NCBI GenBank assembly: GCA_964586235.1
Contig: CAZPIO010000012.1
Coordinates: 30,174-94,173, forward strand
DNA: 64,000 nucleotides
From: JAUCQB01 sp964586235
Lineage (GTDB): Bacteria; Planctomycetota; Phycisphaerae; UBA1845; PWPN01
Reading direction: 5' to 3'
Position numbers and translations under genes: made by a program
Shown here: piece by piece, positions 41,982 to 50,584 of the stretch
Layout of the letters: every line of letters begins with the position of its first letter
How positions within the stretch are numbered: position 1 is the first letter of the stretch
Notes under the pieces: model-generated
The model's database searches: none
What the model was told of the DNA's origin: nothing
Seen by the model: only the letters and a program-made list of their open reading frames with translations

Positions 41982-43406
41982 GTGAAGGCTCTCCGGATGA
42001 CCACAATCTCATCAGGCACTTCTTGCGGATCACCAGCTCTTGCTGCATCGGCGGCATGCGCCGGGCAGATGGACGCCCGCTCTGCAGGCAAGTGCCGGGT
42101 GTGGACGACGCCGGACGGCCAGACCGCTATTCGAGAGATGATGGACCTCGCCCACGAACTCTTTCCCATTCACCGGACCCTGGTCAACGATGGCTTCGCC
42201 AGATCGCTCGACCTCATCCGACGGCACCTGAACCTGGAGGTGCTGGAGTACCCGTCCGGGCAGGAGGTGTGGGACTGGCAGATCCCGCCGGCGTGGGACG
42301 TCAACGAGGCCTACGTCGAGGACTTGAAAGGAAACAGGCTGGTCGATTTCGCTGACAACAACCTGCACCTCTCGGCGTACAGCATTCCGTTTGACGGCGA
42401 GGTTTCGAGGGAGGAGCTTTTTCAGCATCTGTCCTGGATCGAGGATCGGCCCACCGCCATACCGTACAACTATCTCTACTACCGGCGTGACTGGCAGTTC
42501 AACGTCGCGTATGACCGGCTCGGACGTTTCACCGACAGCCGCTACCACGTGCGGATCGACGTGGACCTGAGGCCGGGAACGCTCAAGATCGGCTGCTGCC
42601 ACCTTCCCGGCGAATCCGATCGCGAGGTGGTCTTCTCGACCTACCTGTGTCACCCTTCGCTGGCCAACGACAACCTCTCAGGGGTCGTGACGGCCGTTGA
42701 GCTTTTCAAGTGGCTGGCCGCGATCGAGGGTCGCAGGTACTCCTATCGCCTGCTGATCGTCCCCGAGACGATCGGGGCCATCACTTACCTGGCGCACCAC
42801 GAGGAGAGCATCCGGAGGATTCTCGGGGCTTACGTGGTCTACGACTGCGGCGACCGCGGCCCGATCCACTACAAGCGATCCTATTTCGGCGATGCCCTGG
42901 TGGACCGGGTCGCGGAGCATGTTCTCCGGCACTATACGGACGACGCCAGGATCCGGCCGTGGTATCCCGGCGGTTCCGACGAGCGGCAATTCAACGCCCC
43001 GGGTGTGCGCGTGCCCGCCGGCGCCCTGACTCGCACGCCGGCCGGCGAATACCCCGAGTACCACACCTCGCTAGACACCCTGGACACGCTGAGCAGCGAC
43101 TGCCTGTTCGAGTCGGCGGCCACGCTGTTTCGGTTCGTGCAGGTCATCGAACGGGACCGGGTTTACGTCAACCGCTACAAGGGTGAGCCCTGCGTGTCTC
43201 GCCACGGCCTGGCCTACCCCGCTCAGCGTCAGGATGAGCGCGAAGAAACGAAATTCCTGGTCAAGAAGTGCATGCACGAGTTCGACGGAAGGCACTCGCT
43301 CCTGCAGATTGCCGACAAATGGGGCGCCCCGTTCGACCAGGTCGATGCCATCGCCGAGGATTTCGTGCGCGCCGGCCTGATCGAGCCTGCGGTGTCGTCC
43401 GCATAA
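41982..43406 (+). CDS. DUF4910 aminopeptidase-like protein
   Basis: 474 residues from GTG 41982; ATGs at 42069 or 42138 are also plausible, because family members usually begin close to 'MMDLAHELFPIHRTLVNDGF'. It shows the three-part layout known for this family: DUF2172-like beta domain inserted in an M28-type zinc peptidase fold ('CHPSLANDNLSGVVTAVELF', 'PETIGAITYLAHHEESIRRI', 'PGGSDERQFNAPG', 'YHTSLDTLD'), then a C-terminal winged helix ('GRHSLLQIADKWGAPFDQVD'). The His, Asp and Glu ligands of the M28 site seem present. Such proteins sit in polysaccharide and antibiotic clusters; the reaction is not known. Confidence 0.82.
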   Translation: MKALRMTTISSGTSCGSPALAASAACAGQMDARSAGKCRVWTTPDGQTAIREMMDLAHELFPIHRTLVNDGFARSLDLIRRHLNLEVLEYPSGQEVWDWQIPPAWDVNEAYVEDLKGNRLVDFADNNLHLSAYSIPFDGEVSREELFQHLSWIEDRPTAIPYNYLYYRRDWQFNVAYDRLGRFTDSRYHVRIDVDLRPGTLKIGCCHLPGESDREVVFSTYLCHPSLANDNLSGVVTAVELFKWLAAIEGRRYSYRLLIVPETIGAITYLAHHEESIRRILGAYVVYDCGDRGPIHYKRSYFGDALVDRVAEHVLRHYTDDARIRPWYPGGSDERQFNAPGVRVPAGALTRTPAGEYPEYHTSLDTLDTLSSDCLFESAATLFRFVQVIERDRVYVNRYKGEPCVSRHGLAYPAQRQDEREETKFLVKKCMHEFDGRHSLLQIADKWGAPFDQVDAIAEDFVRAGLIEPAVSSA

Positions 43407-43425
43407 GACCCGGCCTGGGCAAGGG

Positions 43426-44043
43426 ATGCAGGAGATGACGAGCCTGATCAACCTGCTGCGTTCGTGGTACTGGCGTTTCCGCCTCCGCCTGGGCGGCGCC
43501 TCAGTCGGCAGCGGGTTCCGCGTCGAAGGCACGCTGGAGATACTCCTGCGCGAGGGAGCGACGCTGGGAAACATCACGATCGGCCGCAACGTGACCTTCG
43601 GCGGCAGAACCTACATCCGTATGCGCAAGCGGGGCCGGCTGACGATCGAAGACGATGTGCGAACAGGGACGGAAGTCTGGCTGGTCTGCGCCAACGAAGC
43701 GGAACTGGCGGTGCGGGCGCGCACCGCGCTCGGCCCGTACACCATTCTTAACGGCGGACACGGCCTGTCGATCGGTCGGGACTGCGTGTTTGCAGCGTTT
43801 GTCTACATCAACTCATCCGAGCACCGCTTTGCTCGCGACCAGTTGATTCGGGAGCAGGGCTTCGACGGTGAACCAGTAACCATCGGGGACGATGTCTGGC
43901 TCGGCGGGCACGTCACCGTGCTTCCGGGTGTCGCCATCGGCACCGGGGCGGTCATCGGGGCCAACGCGGTCGTCACCCGCCCCGTGCCGGAATACTCAAT
44001 TGCCGCCGGCGTCCCGGCCCGGGTATTGAAAGAGAGAGTGTGA
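43426..44043 (+). CDS. Hexapeptide-repeat (LbH) O-acyltransferase
   Basis: 205 residues. A left-handed beta-helix is built from hexapeptides such as 'LGNITIGRNVTFGGRTYIRM', 'TIEDDVRTGTEVWLV' and 'VTIGDDVWLGGHVTVLPGVA', followed by 'IGTGAVIGANAVVTRPVPEY', the classic NodL/LacA/WcaF-type end that binds acetyl-CoA. The loop 'YINSSEHRF' carries the probable catalytic His. Starts 20 bases after the DUF4910 gene, same strand, so an operon. Transfers an acyl group to a sugar hydroxyl, probably of the same product as the neighbouring enzymes. Confidence 0.85.
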   Translation: MQEMTSLINLLRSWYWRFRLRLGGASVGSGFRVEGTLEILLREGATLGNITIGRNVTFGGRTYIRMRKRGRLTIEDDVRTGTEVWLVCANEAELAVRARTALGPYTILNGGHGLSIGRDCVFAAFVYINSSEHRFARDQLIREQGFDGEPVTIGDDVWLGGHVTVLPGVAIGTGAVIGANAVVTRPVPEYSIAAGVPARVLKERV

Positions 44044-44094
44044 CTCTGCAGGTCGTCCGAGCCGACACTCAGGCCGGACGCAGCCCGGCTTCGA

Positions 44095-45183
44095 TCACCG
44101 GGGAGCGGCCCTGCCTCTGCCAAGCAGGTAGCGATGCTCGCCGTCACCCCACAGCGCCTGCGACTCCGGGTGAGCCGCGCACTGCCGGCTGTCCAGATCG
44201 GTGGCCCGCCCGCTGTGGATCTTGACGATCGGATCGAAACCCACTTCTGCCAGGTAGCGTTCGAGCCACTGCCTTGACGTGTGCCGCTCGAGGGGGACAT
44301 ACCAGTTGTCAACAAAGAAGAATCGGTTGCCGGGCAGACCGATCATGTCGAGGACCGCCATGGTGTATTCCTGGGGGATCCGCTTCATAATCTCGGGCAT
44401 TCGTTTGCGCGAATACCAGAACAGCCCCCCGTCGGCATAGAGATACAGAAAGGCCTGCCCCTCGGGCCTGAGTACGCGGTGGAGTTCGCGGATGGCTCCT
44501 TCCATGTCCGTGGTGTGATGCAGCACCCCGTTGCAGAAGACAAAATCAAAGGCCTGATCCTCAAATTCGAGCTTGAGGACATCCCCGACAACGAATTGGA
44601 CGTTGGTCAGACCGACCCGATCGGCAAGGGCCCGGGCCGATTCGACGGATCTCGAGCCGAGGTCGACCCCCACCACCGAAGCGGCGCCGGCACGGGCCAG
44701 AGCGATCGTGTACCGGCCGCTTCCGCACCCCATATCCAGCACCTTCCGCCCGGCGACGGTGTTCAGGTCGAATTCACTGCCCGCAAACCGCTCCGCCAGG
44801 ATCTGGTAGGCCTGCTCGACATAGGCCTTGTCGTCGAACTTGTCCCAGAGCTGTCCGTAGACCTGCTGCGTCTCGCCTTCCTTCTCCCGCTGTTCGGATC
44901 GAGGCCTCAGTTGTGTGAGCATGGCCGCCCGCCAGTCCGTCTGCTCCCGCAAATAGGAGCCTGTGAATTCAAATGATTCCAGGCAGCGTATGGCTCCGTC
45001 GAGGACGCTCTCGATGCGGGTCAGGTGAGACGCCCCGGGCGCGAACGGCAGATGCGGGTCCGCCGGGTACAGGTTCCGGTAGTACTCATGCATGAGGATG
45101 ACGACCAGCCAGGGACGGACGTCAACCTGGTCGGCCGCAAGTCTGAAGAAAGCGTCCGCCTTGCTCCTGATACCGTCCTGCAC
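44095..45183 (-). CDS. SAM-dependent class I methyltransferase
   Basis: 362 residues from GTG 45183, which follows GCAGGAAC. Motif I 'VLDMGCGSGRYT' lies at residues 148-159, the acidic end of strand 2 at 'VVGVDLGSRSVESA', motif IV at 'FDFVFCNGVLHHTTD', and 'ELHRVLRPEGQAFLYLY' follows. The N-terminal 110 residues are an added helical region. Typical of enzymes that methylate small molecules or sugars. It is divergent from the sulfotransferase gene and overlaps nothing. Confidence 0.85.
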   Translation of the reverse strand: MQDGIRSKADAFFRLAADQVDVRPWLVVILMHEYYRNLYPADPHLPFAPGASHLTRIESVLDGAIRCLESFEFTGSYLREQTDWRAAMLTQLRPRSEQREKEGETQQVYGQLWDKFDDKAYVEQAYQILAERFAGSEFDLNTVAGRKVLDMGCGSGRYTIALARAGAASVVGVDLGSRSVESARALADRVGLTNVQFVVGDVLKLEFEDQAFDFVFCNGVLHHTTDMEGAIRELHRVLRPEGQAFLYLYADGGLFWYSRKRMPEIMKRIPQEYTMAVLDMIGLPGNRFFFVDNWYVPLERHTSRQWLERYLAEVGFDPIVKIHSGRATDLDSRQCAAHPESQALWGDGEHRYLLGRGRAAPR

Positions 45184-45535
45184 GCTTGTTCCTGCCTTTT
45201 CGAGGTCGGTTTCCGGCGGCCGTCGCCAAGCCTGCGGGGATGAGCGGATCCGCCCGCCGTCCGCGTTCAGCGTCGGTTTACCGCGAGCCCCGGCTCGCCT
45301 CCGGGATGCATCGCTGCCGATAAGGGACTATATCGGCTGGTTTTCGATCGAGGCACGCGTGATATGTCTGCGCTGCCCTGCAAGGCTGCGGTTTGACCGA
45401 GGCTCTCGGGTACGTACGTCGTGTGTGGGGCCGGTGCGTTTCGTACAGCAGCAGGCATGGCGGCGCCCGCCGTGGCGGGCTTGGCCATGCCACCCCGGGC
45501 GCGAAGAGCTTTTCGCACAGACCGTCGGACAGGAT
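45184..45535. other. Divergent spacer with dispersed palindrome
   Basis: 350 bases between the methyltransferase and sulfotransferase genes. The second copy of the dispersed palindromic element (45454-45496) lies only about 40 bases before the sulfotransferase start, so it would be in its leader. No gene seen. Confidence 0.5.
45454..45496. repeat. Dispersed palindromic element, copy 2
   Basis: CATGGCGGCGCCCGCC...GGCGGGCTTGGCCATGCCACCC, the same imperfect inverted repeat as at 2355-2397 with a compensated core (CGCCCGCC/GGCGGG here, CGCCCC/GGGGC there). Base changes in the stem are compensatory, which suggests selection for folding or for the transposase that moves it. Confidence 0.75.
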
Positions 45536-46570
45536 ATGGCTATGAGTTGGCAAGAGAGCGCGACCTTCATCGGCGGACATCGCAAGTCGGGCACAACCTT
45601 GCTGTTGAACCTGTTTGATTCGCACCCCCAGCTTTGCGTGTTTCCGCCTGACAGCGGCTTCTTCTATGGTTACTACCCGCCGTATGATGGCCCGGAGCAT
45701 TCTGTATCAGACAAGCTTCAGCGCGTCATCGACGTGATGTACGGTAACTTCCGCCGGGATCTCGAGAAGCTCGAGGCCTGGCACGGCGAGTTCGCTTATG
45801 GCCGGCTCGAGCAGCGGTTTCGCGATCGCATGGTCGCCAAAGTGTGCACCGCCCCGAGCCTTCTGCTGGAAGCCATCTGCGCGTACCAGGAGATCGCGGC
45901 CCCGGCACCCGAGCATCAGCTCCGACGCTGGGTCGAAAAGACCACGAGCACCGAGATCTATGCCAGCGAGGTGTTCAACTGGTTCCCGCAGGCGCGATTC
46001 ATCCACGTGGTCCGCGATCCCCGCGACAACTTCGGCTCGCTCAAATCCGGCTGGTCCGCCCGCTACCAGCAGCAGAACGACAGCATCGAGCGCCTGCTGC
46101 AGAGCATGCTCGATCGCGGGGGACTGGGCATGAAGCTCGCCAGGCTCAACGCTGAGCGGTTCGGCCCAAAGCGGTATCGCGTCGTGCGATACGAGGACCT
46201 CACCACCGAGCCCGAGAGAGTAATGAGAGATCTCTGCCTGTTTCTGGAGATCGACTTTGACGAGATGCTTTTGAAGCCGACCTACTACGGCCTGCCCTGG
46301 CGGGGTAACAACTTCGACGGGCTCAAGTTCGACAGAGCTTCCAGCGTCAACGTGGGCCGCTGGCGGGATCGCATCACGGACCACGAGGCCAAGGTGATCG
46401 AGTTCCACTTCTCGGAGTCGATGGCCGAGTGGGGGTACGAACCGGCCTTCAGCCGCGACGAGCAGATTGACGCGGCCATGCAGCATTACAAGTGGTTCAA
46501 CTTCACCCAGCTCTTCTCGATAACCACCGGAGTGGACACCTTCCAGAAGGCAACCGTTTCGGCGCGGTGA
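45536..46570 (+). CDS. Sulfotransferase (PAPS-dependent)
   Basis: 344 residues from ATG 45536; the ATG at 45542 has AGGA at better spacing and may be the real start. The 5'-phosphosulfate loop is 'FIGGHRKSGTTLLLNLFDSH' near the N-terminus and the 3'-phosphate-binding motif is 'ARFIHVVRDPRDNFGSLKSG' in the middle; both are complete. 'YRVVRYEDLTTEPERVMRDL' and 'SVNVGRWRD' complete the family picture. Transfers sulfate from PAPS to a hydroxyl of a glycan or small molecule. Its neighbours are amidotransferase, acyltransferase and methyltransferase genes, suggesting a sulfated, decorated product. Confidence 0.88.
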   Translation: MAMSWQESATFIGGHRKSGTTLLLNLFDSHPQLCVFPPDSGFFYGYYPPYDGPEHSVSDKLQRVIDVMYGNFRRDLEKLEAWHGEFAYGRLEQRFRDRMVAKVCTAPSLLLEAICAYQEIAAPAPEHQLRRWVEKTTSTEIYASEVFNWFPQARFIHVVRDPRDNFGSLKSGWSARYQQQNDSIERLLQSMLDRGGLGMKLARLNAERFGPKRYRVVRYEDLTTEPERVMRDLCLFLEIDFDEMLLKPTYYGLPWRGNNFDGLKFDRASSVNVGRWRDRITDHEAKVIEFHFSESMAEWGYEPAFSRDEQIDAAMQHYKWFNFTQLFSITTGVDTFQKATVSAR

Positions 46571-46619
46571 ATGGCGTTCCGCACTCCGGGCACCTGGGCT
46601 CGGGCAGACCGGTTCGGGC

Positions 46620-47753
46620 CTACTTCCTTTCCATCGCCTCTTCGAGGAGCGACAGGACCGGGTACGCCGCATTGTAGTGCTTGTGCAGGAAGAGCGGGTC
46701 GCGCTTGCGGTAGAGGCTCTTTCCGATGCGATCGGCGATGGGCACCAGCATCTGCTCGTAGCGGCACAGCACCGGAGACACGGTGTCGATCGAGCCGGTC
46801 GCCTGCCAGTTCAGGCAGCCGCAGGTGTTGTTGCAGCGGTCCTTGATGGCACAGGAGACGCAGGTCGTTTTCTCGACCATCGACCGGGCCGCGATCCGAC
46901 ACCGGGCTTCTTCGTCGACTCCCCGCGAGACGTGCCCGATGCACCATTCGCTGTTCGGCCCGGCCTTGGGGAACTGTACGCATGGGTAAAGATAACCCCG
47001 CGGGTCGACCGAAAGCTGCCGCTGGGCCAGCTCGCAGCGCTCCTTGCGATAACAGTGCCGGTTGATGTGCGAGGAGAGCTTGACCTCAATGGGGCTGAGA
47101 TAGAACTTGCGGCCGGCCCGCGTCCATTGCACGTAGAGCCGGCCCAGCCGCTTGTACTGGCGGGACAGGACGCGGAAATCCGATTCCTTCCACTCGGCGG
47201 CGTAGTCGAGCGAGACGATCAGGTACCGGCAGCCCTGGTCCATCAGGAACGACACTGATTCGGTCAGGTACGGAGCGGTCTCGGGCGTGACCACCATCAG
47301 GACGCTGGCATACGGCCGGACGGCCAGGAGCATTCGGAGACGATCGAGGAGGATGTTGAACGAGCCCTTGCCGCTGCGCAGGCGGCGGTGGCGGTCATGG
47401 GCCTCGCGGATGCCGTCGAAACTCATCGCCACCAGGATGTCGTTGCGGACCGCGAATTCGAGGAACTCGTCATCGAGCAGCAGCCCGTTGGTGGTGAGCT
47501 TGAAATGAAACCGCCCCGCCCGGCGCCGCTCCAACTCACGGCCGTAGTCCACCAGCCAGTAGATGAGATCCTTGCACAGCAGCGGCTCGCCGCCGAAAAA
47601 CACGATCCCGCATGAGCCGGAGGTCAGCCGCGAGCCGAGGTCCATCGCCTGCCGCCCCACCTCCTCGCTCATGGGCTGGCCGTCGTGCGGCGGGGCATAG
47701 CAGTACGAGCATCGCATGTTGCAGGCCGTCGTCAGGTGAAGCGTCAGATGCAT
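46620..47753 (-). CDS. Radical SAM/SPASM enzyme
   Basis: 377 residues. Cys11-x3-Cys15-x2-Cys18 ('CNMRCSYC') binds the SAM-cleaving 4Fe-4S cluster; 'FFGGEPLL' (residues 52-59) is the SAM-binding GGEP motif. The C-terminal third is Cys-rich ('LYPCVQFP', 'EWCIGH', 'CVSCAIKDRCNNTCGCLNWQ', 'VLCRYE'), a SPASM domain with auxiliary clusters, like anaerobic sulfatase-maturating enzymes and RiPP maturases. The start ATG at 47753 lies one base after the TGA of a relic gene, with a GGGGG tract about a dozen bases upstream. The substrate may be a protein of the upstream family (48040-48969). Activity on a peptide is inferred, not shown. Confidence 0.85.
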   Translation of the reverse strand: MHLTLHLTTACNMRCSYCYAPPHDGQPMSEEVGRQAMDLGSRLTSGSCGIVFFGGEPLLCKDLIYWLVDYGRELERRRAGRFHFKLTTNGLLLDDEFLEFAVRNDILVAMSFDGIREAHDRHRRLRSGKGSFNILLDRLRMLLAVRPYASVLMVVTPETAPYLTESVSFLMDQGCRYLIVSLDYAAEWKESDFRVLSRQYKRLGRLYVQWTRAGRKFYLSPIEVKLSSHINRHCYRKERCELAQRQLSVDPRGYLYPCVQFPKAGPNSEWCIGHVSRGVDEEARCRIAARSMVEKTTCVSCAIKDRCNNTCGCLNWQATGSIDTVSPVLCRYEQMLVPIADRIGKSLYRKRDPLFLHKHYNAAYPVLSLLEEAMERK

Positions 47754-47754
47754 C

Positions 47755-47873
47755 TCAGATCACCCCCTGACCTTTGAGCCAGTCGAAGCATCCGGATCAG
47801 CCAGAGCCTCCAAGCGGCTCGGATAGGCGGGCATACGGTACGATTGCACCGGCTTCTGCGTCAGGTTGGCCAT
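47755..47873 (-). pseudogene. Internally deleted paralogue of the 48040-48969 gene
   Basis: The minus strand starts MANLTQKPVQSYRMPAYPSR-LEALADPD, paralleling the N-terminus of the 309-residue neighbour (PRYPTRVEALADPD). In a second frame it ends 'FDWLKGQGVI' and TGA, matching the neighbour's 'VDWLKGQGVI'. About 800 bases of the middle are missing and the frame is shifted at the join; the first frame stops at 47760. So this is a deletion relic, or conceivably a 37-residue peptide gene. It directly abuts the radical SAM gene. Confidence 0.72.
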
Positions 47874-48039
47874 TGCCGTGCCCCCAATGCGGTCGCGCAC
47901 AGAGCGACGAACCCCGAATTAGCCCCTTTGTTTAGACAATAACCCCCTCCAAAAGTTCCCTGGTCGGCCCGTACAATCTGTGCCGGCTCCCGGGAGCTTG
48001 CCGTCGCCAGTAAAACCACTCCCCCCTTCTTGTGACTGC

Positions 48040-48969
48040 TTAGATCACCCCCTGCCCCTTCAGCCAGTCGACGAAGTCCTTGACCTGCTCACGCAGGAGC
48101 CGCTTGGACTCGACCAGGCGTTCCTCCCTGGTCATCTTCAGGATGCTCTCGATTTCGAGAAGCGCAGCCTTCATAGCCTCGACGTCATCCAGTCCACCCG
48201 GCGGCCTGGACGTCTGGCGGGAATCGGTTCGCGGCTTTGAGCGTTCCAGCGGATCGTAGAAGACTCCCAGACGCAAACTGCGGCCCTGTTCGTTGGCACA
48301 CTTGCTGATCCAGTTGGCCGTCGATTTGAAGTCATATTCGTGTACAGAGGACCACGTTATCGTTCCTGTGCTATCGTCGTGGTCCGTCCTCATCTCCCCA
48401 CAGTCGGACTGGGACACGAACTCGACGCCTACGCCGTGGGCGGAGTCTCTCAGATCGAGCCTCAGAGGCCTGGCGTCGCGCCCCGAGGGTTTCGCTGTGA
48501 GACCAGTTCGGCCGGTAATCCAGTCCTCTCTACGCGTTTCGATCCGCAAGGGAATCGAGACACCTTCCATGGGAGTGTCGGCCTGTGAGAAGCTCAGTCC
48601 TGCCTGCCCCAGTTCCTCCCTGATCACTTGCAGGGCCTCCTGCTCGGACAAAAAAACCGGCGGGTTGATCACCATGCAGCCGTCGACGCCGCGCCCATCA
48701 CCATGCTCGAAGATCGGGGCCACAATGGCCGCCTTGCCGACCAGGTCATTCCCGGCCGGGCGAGTCGATGGTCCGGATGACGGCTCTTTCGAGCATCCCC
48801 CGCCGTTGACCGCCAGGAACACGCCCAGAAGGCCGGCCATCTCCTTTCGCGACAGCCAGCTCGGCGGGATGTGCAGCCTGAGCAGGTCGGGGTCGGCCAG
48901 GGCCTCCACACGAGTCGGGTAGCGGGGCTCGGCAGATCGCCGGACAGGCCTGGACCGCACAGCAGCCAT
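48040..48969 (-). CDS. Hypothetical envelope protein upstream of radical SAM enzyme
   Basis: 309 residues from ATG 48969 (GGAG upstream). The first 45 residues include 'PRYPTRVEALADPDLLRLHI' and 'PPSWLSRKEMAGLLGVFLAV', and the hydrophobic part ends in 'NGGGCSKEP', which could be an unusual lipobox or a modified Cys site. The next 200 residues are mixed alpha/beta with 'LSEQEALQVIREELGQAGLS', and the C-terminus is a helix 'LREQVKDFVDWLKGQGVI'. No known domain recognised. A broken copy lies immediately downstream, followed by the radical SAM gene on the same strand; it is a candidate partner or substrate of that enzyme. Confidence 0.65.
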   Translation of the reverse strand: MAAVRSRPVRRSAEPRYPTRVEALADPDLLRLHIPPSWLSRKEMAGLLGVFLAVNGGGCSKEPSSGPSTRPAGNDLVGKAAIVAPIFEHGDGRGVDGCMVINPPVFLSEQEALQVIREELGQAGLSFSQADTPMEGVSIPLRIETRREDWITGRTGLTAKPSGRDARPLRLDLRDSAHGVGVEFVSQSDCGEMRTDHDDSTGTITWSSVHEYDFKSTANWISKCANEQGRSLRLGVFYDPLERSKPRTDSRQTSRPPGGLDDVEAMKAALLEIESILKMTREERLVESKRLLREQVKDFVDWLKGQGVI

Positions 48970-49167
48970 CGTCGCAGCTCCAGCGGGCAAATCGACGTTT
49001 CGGGCATCGAATGACCGATCAACATAGGGTTATACTTGAAATGCCCGCGTCCGGTTTCAATCGCAGCCGGTTTTTTTCATGGAGTCTGTGATGAGGCCGG
49101 GCTGTCCGTAAGGGGTGGCACCTCAGACGGGAATCCGCCGGCCGGTGCCAGCGTCGCCCTGCTCTGC

Positions 49168-49698
49168 TCAGGCACCCAGGATGGTCCGCAGACGAGCGGT
49201 CAGGGCCGCGGCCATCTCCAGCCCCTCGGCCTGGCGAACCACGGGCAGGCCGGCAAGCTTCTCGCCGGTGTCCGGGAGGATCAGATCCGGGGCCAGTTCC
49301 AGGAGTGGGACGGCGACGAACGGGCGCTGGCGGATGTCGGGGTCGGGGATTCGCAGGTCCGGCTCATCGACGACCAGACGGCCGTAGAGGACAACATCGA
49401 GATCGATGGTCCGGGGTGCGTATTTGTCGGCAGTGCGGATCCGGCCGAGGTCGGACTCGATGCCGCGAAGCACGTCGAACTTGAGCTGCCGCGCGGGCAG
49501 CGAGGTCTCGATCTGCCAGATGCCGTTGAGGAACCGCGGCTGCTCCGGCCGGCCAACGGGCGTGGTCCAGTAGAACGTGGATGTCGCCGTCACCCTCGCT
49601 CGCTGGCGAAGGCGGACGATCGCTTCGGCAATGCTCTCCTCCGGATCGATGTTCGATCCGACGCTTACGAACACATTCTTCTCGCGCACTGCCGACAT
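49168..49698 (-). CDS. folK: 2-amino-4-hydroxy-6-hydroxymethyldihydropteridine diphosphokinase
   Basis: 176 residues from ATG 49698; a GTG ten codons upstream is possible. Folate pathway enzyme that transfers pyrophosphate from ATP to the pterin alcohol. Family motifs are clear: 'VFVSVGSNIDPEESI' at the N-terminus, 'YWTTPVGRPEQPRFLNGIWQ', 'LGRIRTADKYAPRTIDLDVV' (the R..APRxIDLD metal-binding signature) and 'IPDPDIRQRPFVAVPLLEL'. Complete length. Single gene between the hypothetical envelope protein and a divergent lipoprotein. Confidence 0.92.
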   Translation of the reverse strand: MSAVREKNVFVSVGSNIDPEESIAEAIVRLRQRARVTATSTFYWTTPVGRPEQPRFLNGIWQIETSLPARQLKFDVLRGIESDLGRIRTADKYAPRTIDLDVVLYGRLVVDEPDLRIPDPDIRQRPFVAVPLLELAPDLILPDTGEKLAGLPVVRQAEGLEMAAALTARLRTILGA

Positions 49699-49885
49699 AT
49701 CGCCGCTCACATCCCGCCAATCGTCCACGCGTTCCGCGACTCTGCTCGCACTGCTGCACCCATGGCTACATTCCGCGATCCTTCCGGGGTCTTGTCAATA
49801 CCCATTCCCTCTTCCGCCCGCCCGACACCCGGCGTAGAATGTCGCGAGGTTCGAACACATGTCCTTTGACAGAAAGGTGGGAGCC

Positions 49886-50527
49886 ATGTCTGCCAGATCC
49901 GTTCTCCTGCTTCTCGGGCTGCTTTGCCTGGCCTGCTCCGGGTGCAATCCTGCTCTGAGCGCCATTCCGACGGGCCAGTGGGCGGGCACGGGCACGTACG
50001 TTGAATACGAGGCACGCCGCAGGGGGGAGGGCAAGATCGAATCCCGGTCGAAGAGCGCCGACTATGCCACGAGCCTGAAAACCACCGAGGGCGAGCTGTA
50101 CGGCAAGCGGGCCCTGTTCCTCGACGTTCTCTCGAAGCGCGGCAAGCTGATGAACGTGGAAGGCGATGAATCGCACGTCACCTTCATCCTGGTCAAGGTG
50201 GAGACCCTCGCGAGCGGCTCGACCCTGTATGCCCTGGTCGATTTCCAGTTCAACGCCTCCTCAAGCCAGCAGGTCAGCCGAGAGGACTTCGACGAGAAGT
50301 CGCAGATTGCCTCGGCCGTCTGCATGCGGCAAGGTCGGTCGATCGTTCTGACGGTCAACTATGCCGTGCCGACCGCTGAGGACCCGATGTGTTTCTGGGA
50401 TACGTTCACTTTCGAGGGCGGCACGGTCCGCAAGACCGGCCGAGTCCTCCAGGTCAAAGGCGGCGAGCCCCTGCCGCAGGACGTCGTGATCATTGACTGG
50501 GTGGAGGAACTGCACAGGACACGATAA
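49886..50527 (+). CDS. Hypothetical lipoprotein
   Basis: 213 residues from ATG 49886, with AAGGTGGGAG upstream. Signal peptide 'MSARSVLLLLGLLCLACSGC' with lipobox ending at Cys20. The rest is beta-rich with 'GQWAGTGTYVEYEARRRGEG', 'KRALFLDVLSKRG' and 'SIVLTVNYAVP'; it could be a lipocalin-like or THAP-like barrel, but no family was recognised. Probably an outer-membrane or periplasmic lipoprotein. Divergent from folK. Confidence 0.7.
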   Translation: MSARSVLLLLGLLCLACSGCNPALSAIPTGQWAGTGTYVEYEARRRGEGKIESRSKSADYATSLKTTEGELYGKRALFLDVLSKRGKLMNVEGDESHVTFILVKVETLASGSTLYALVDFQFNASSSQQVSREDFDEKSQIASAVCMRQGRSIVLTVNYAVPTAEDPMCFWDTFTFEGGTVRKTGRVLQVKGGEPLPQDVVIIDWVEELHRTR

Positions 50528-50584
50528 GCGCGGCACCCCGGTGCGAGCTGGCCGGTTCTGTGACTTCCACACAGGCGTCGGCCC

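Noticed and set aside
47760..47873. A 37-codon RiPP precursor peptide for the radical SAM enzyme
   Set aside because: Its N-terminus and an out-of-frame C-terminal tail both match the larger neighbour, so a deletion relic explains it better. A peptide role is kept only as an alternative.
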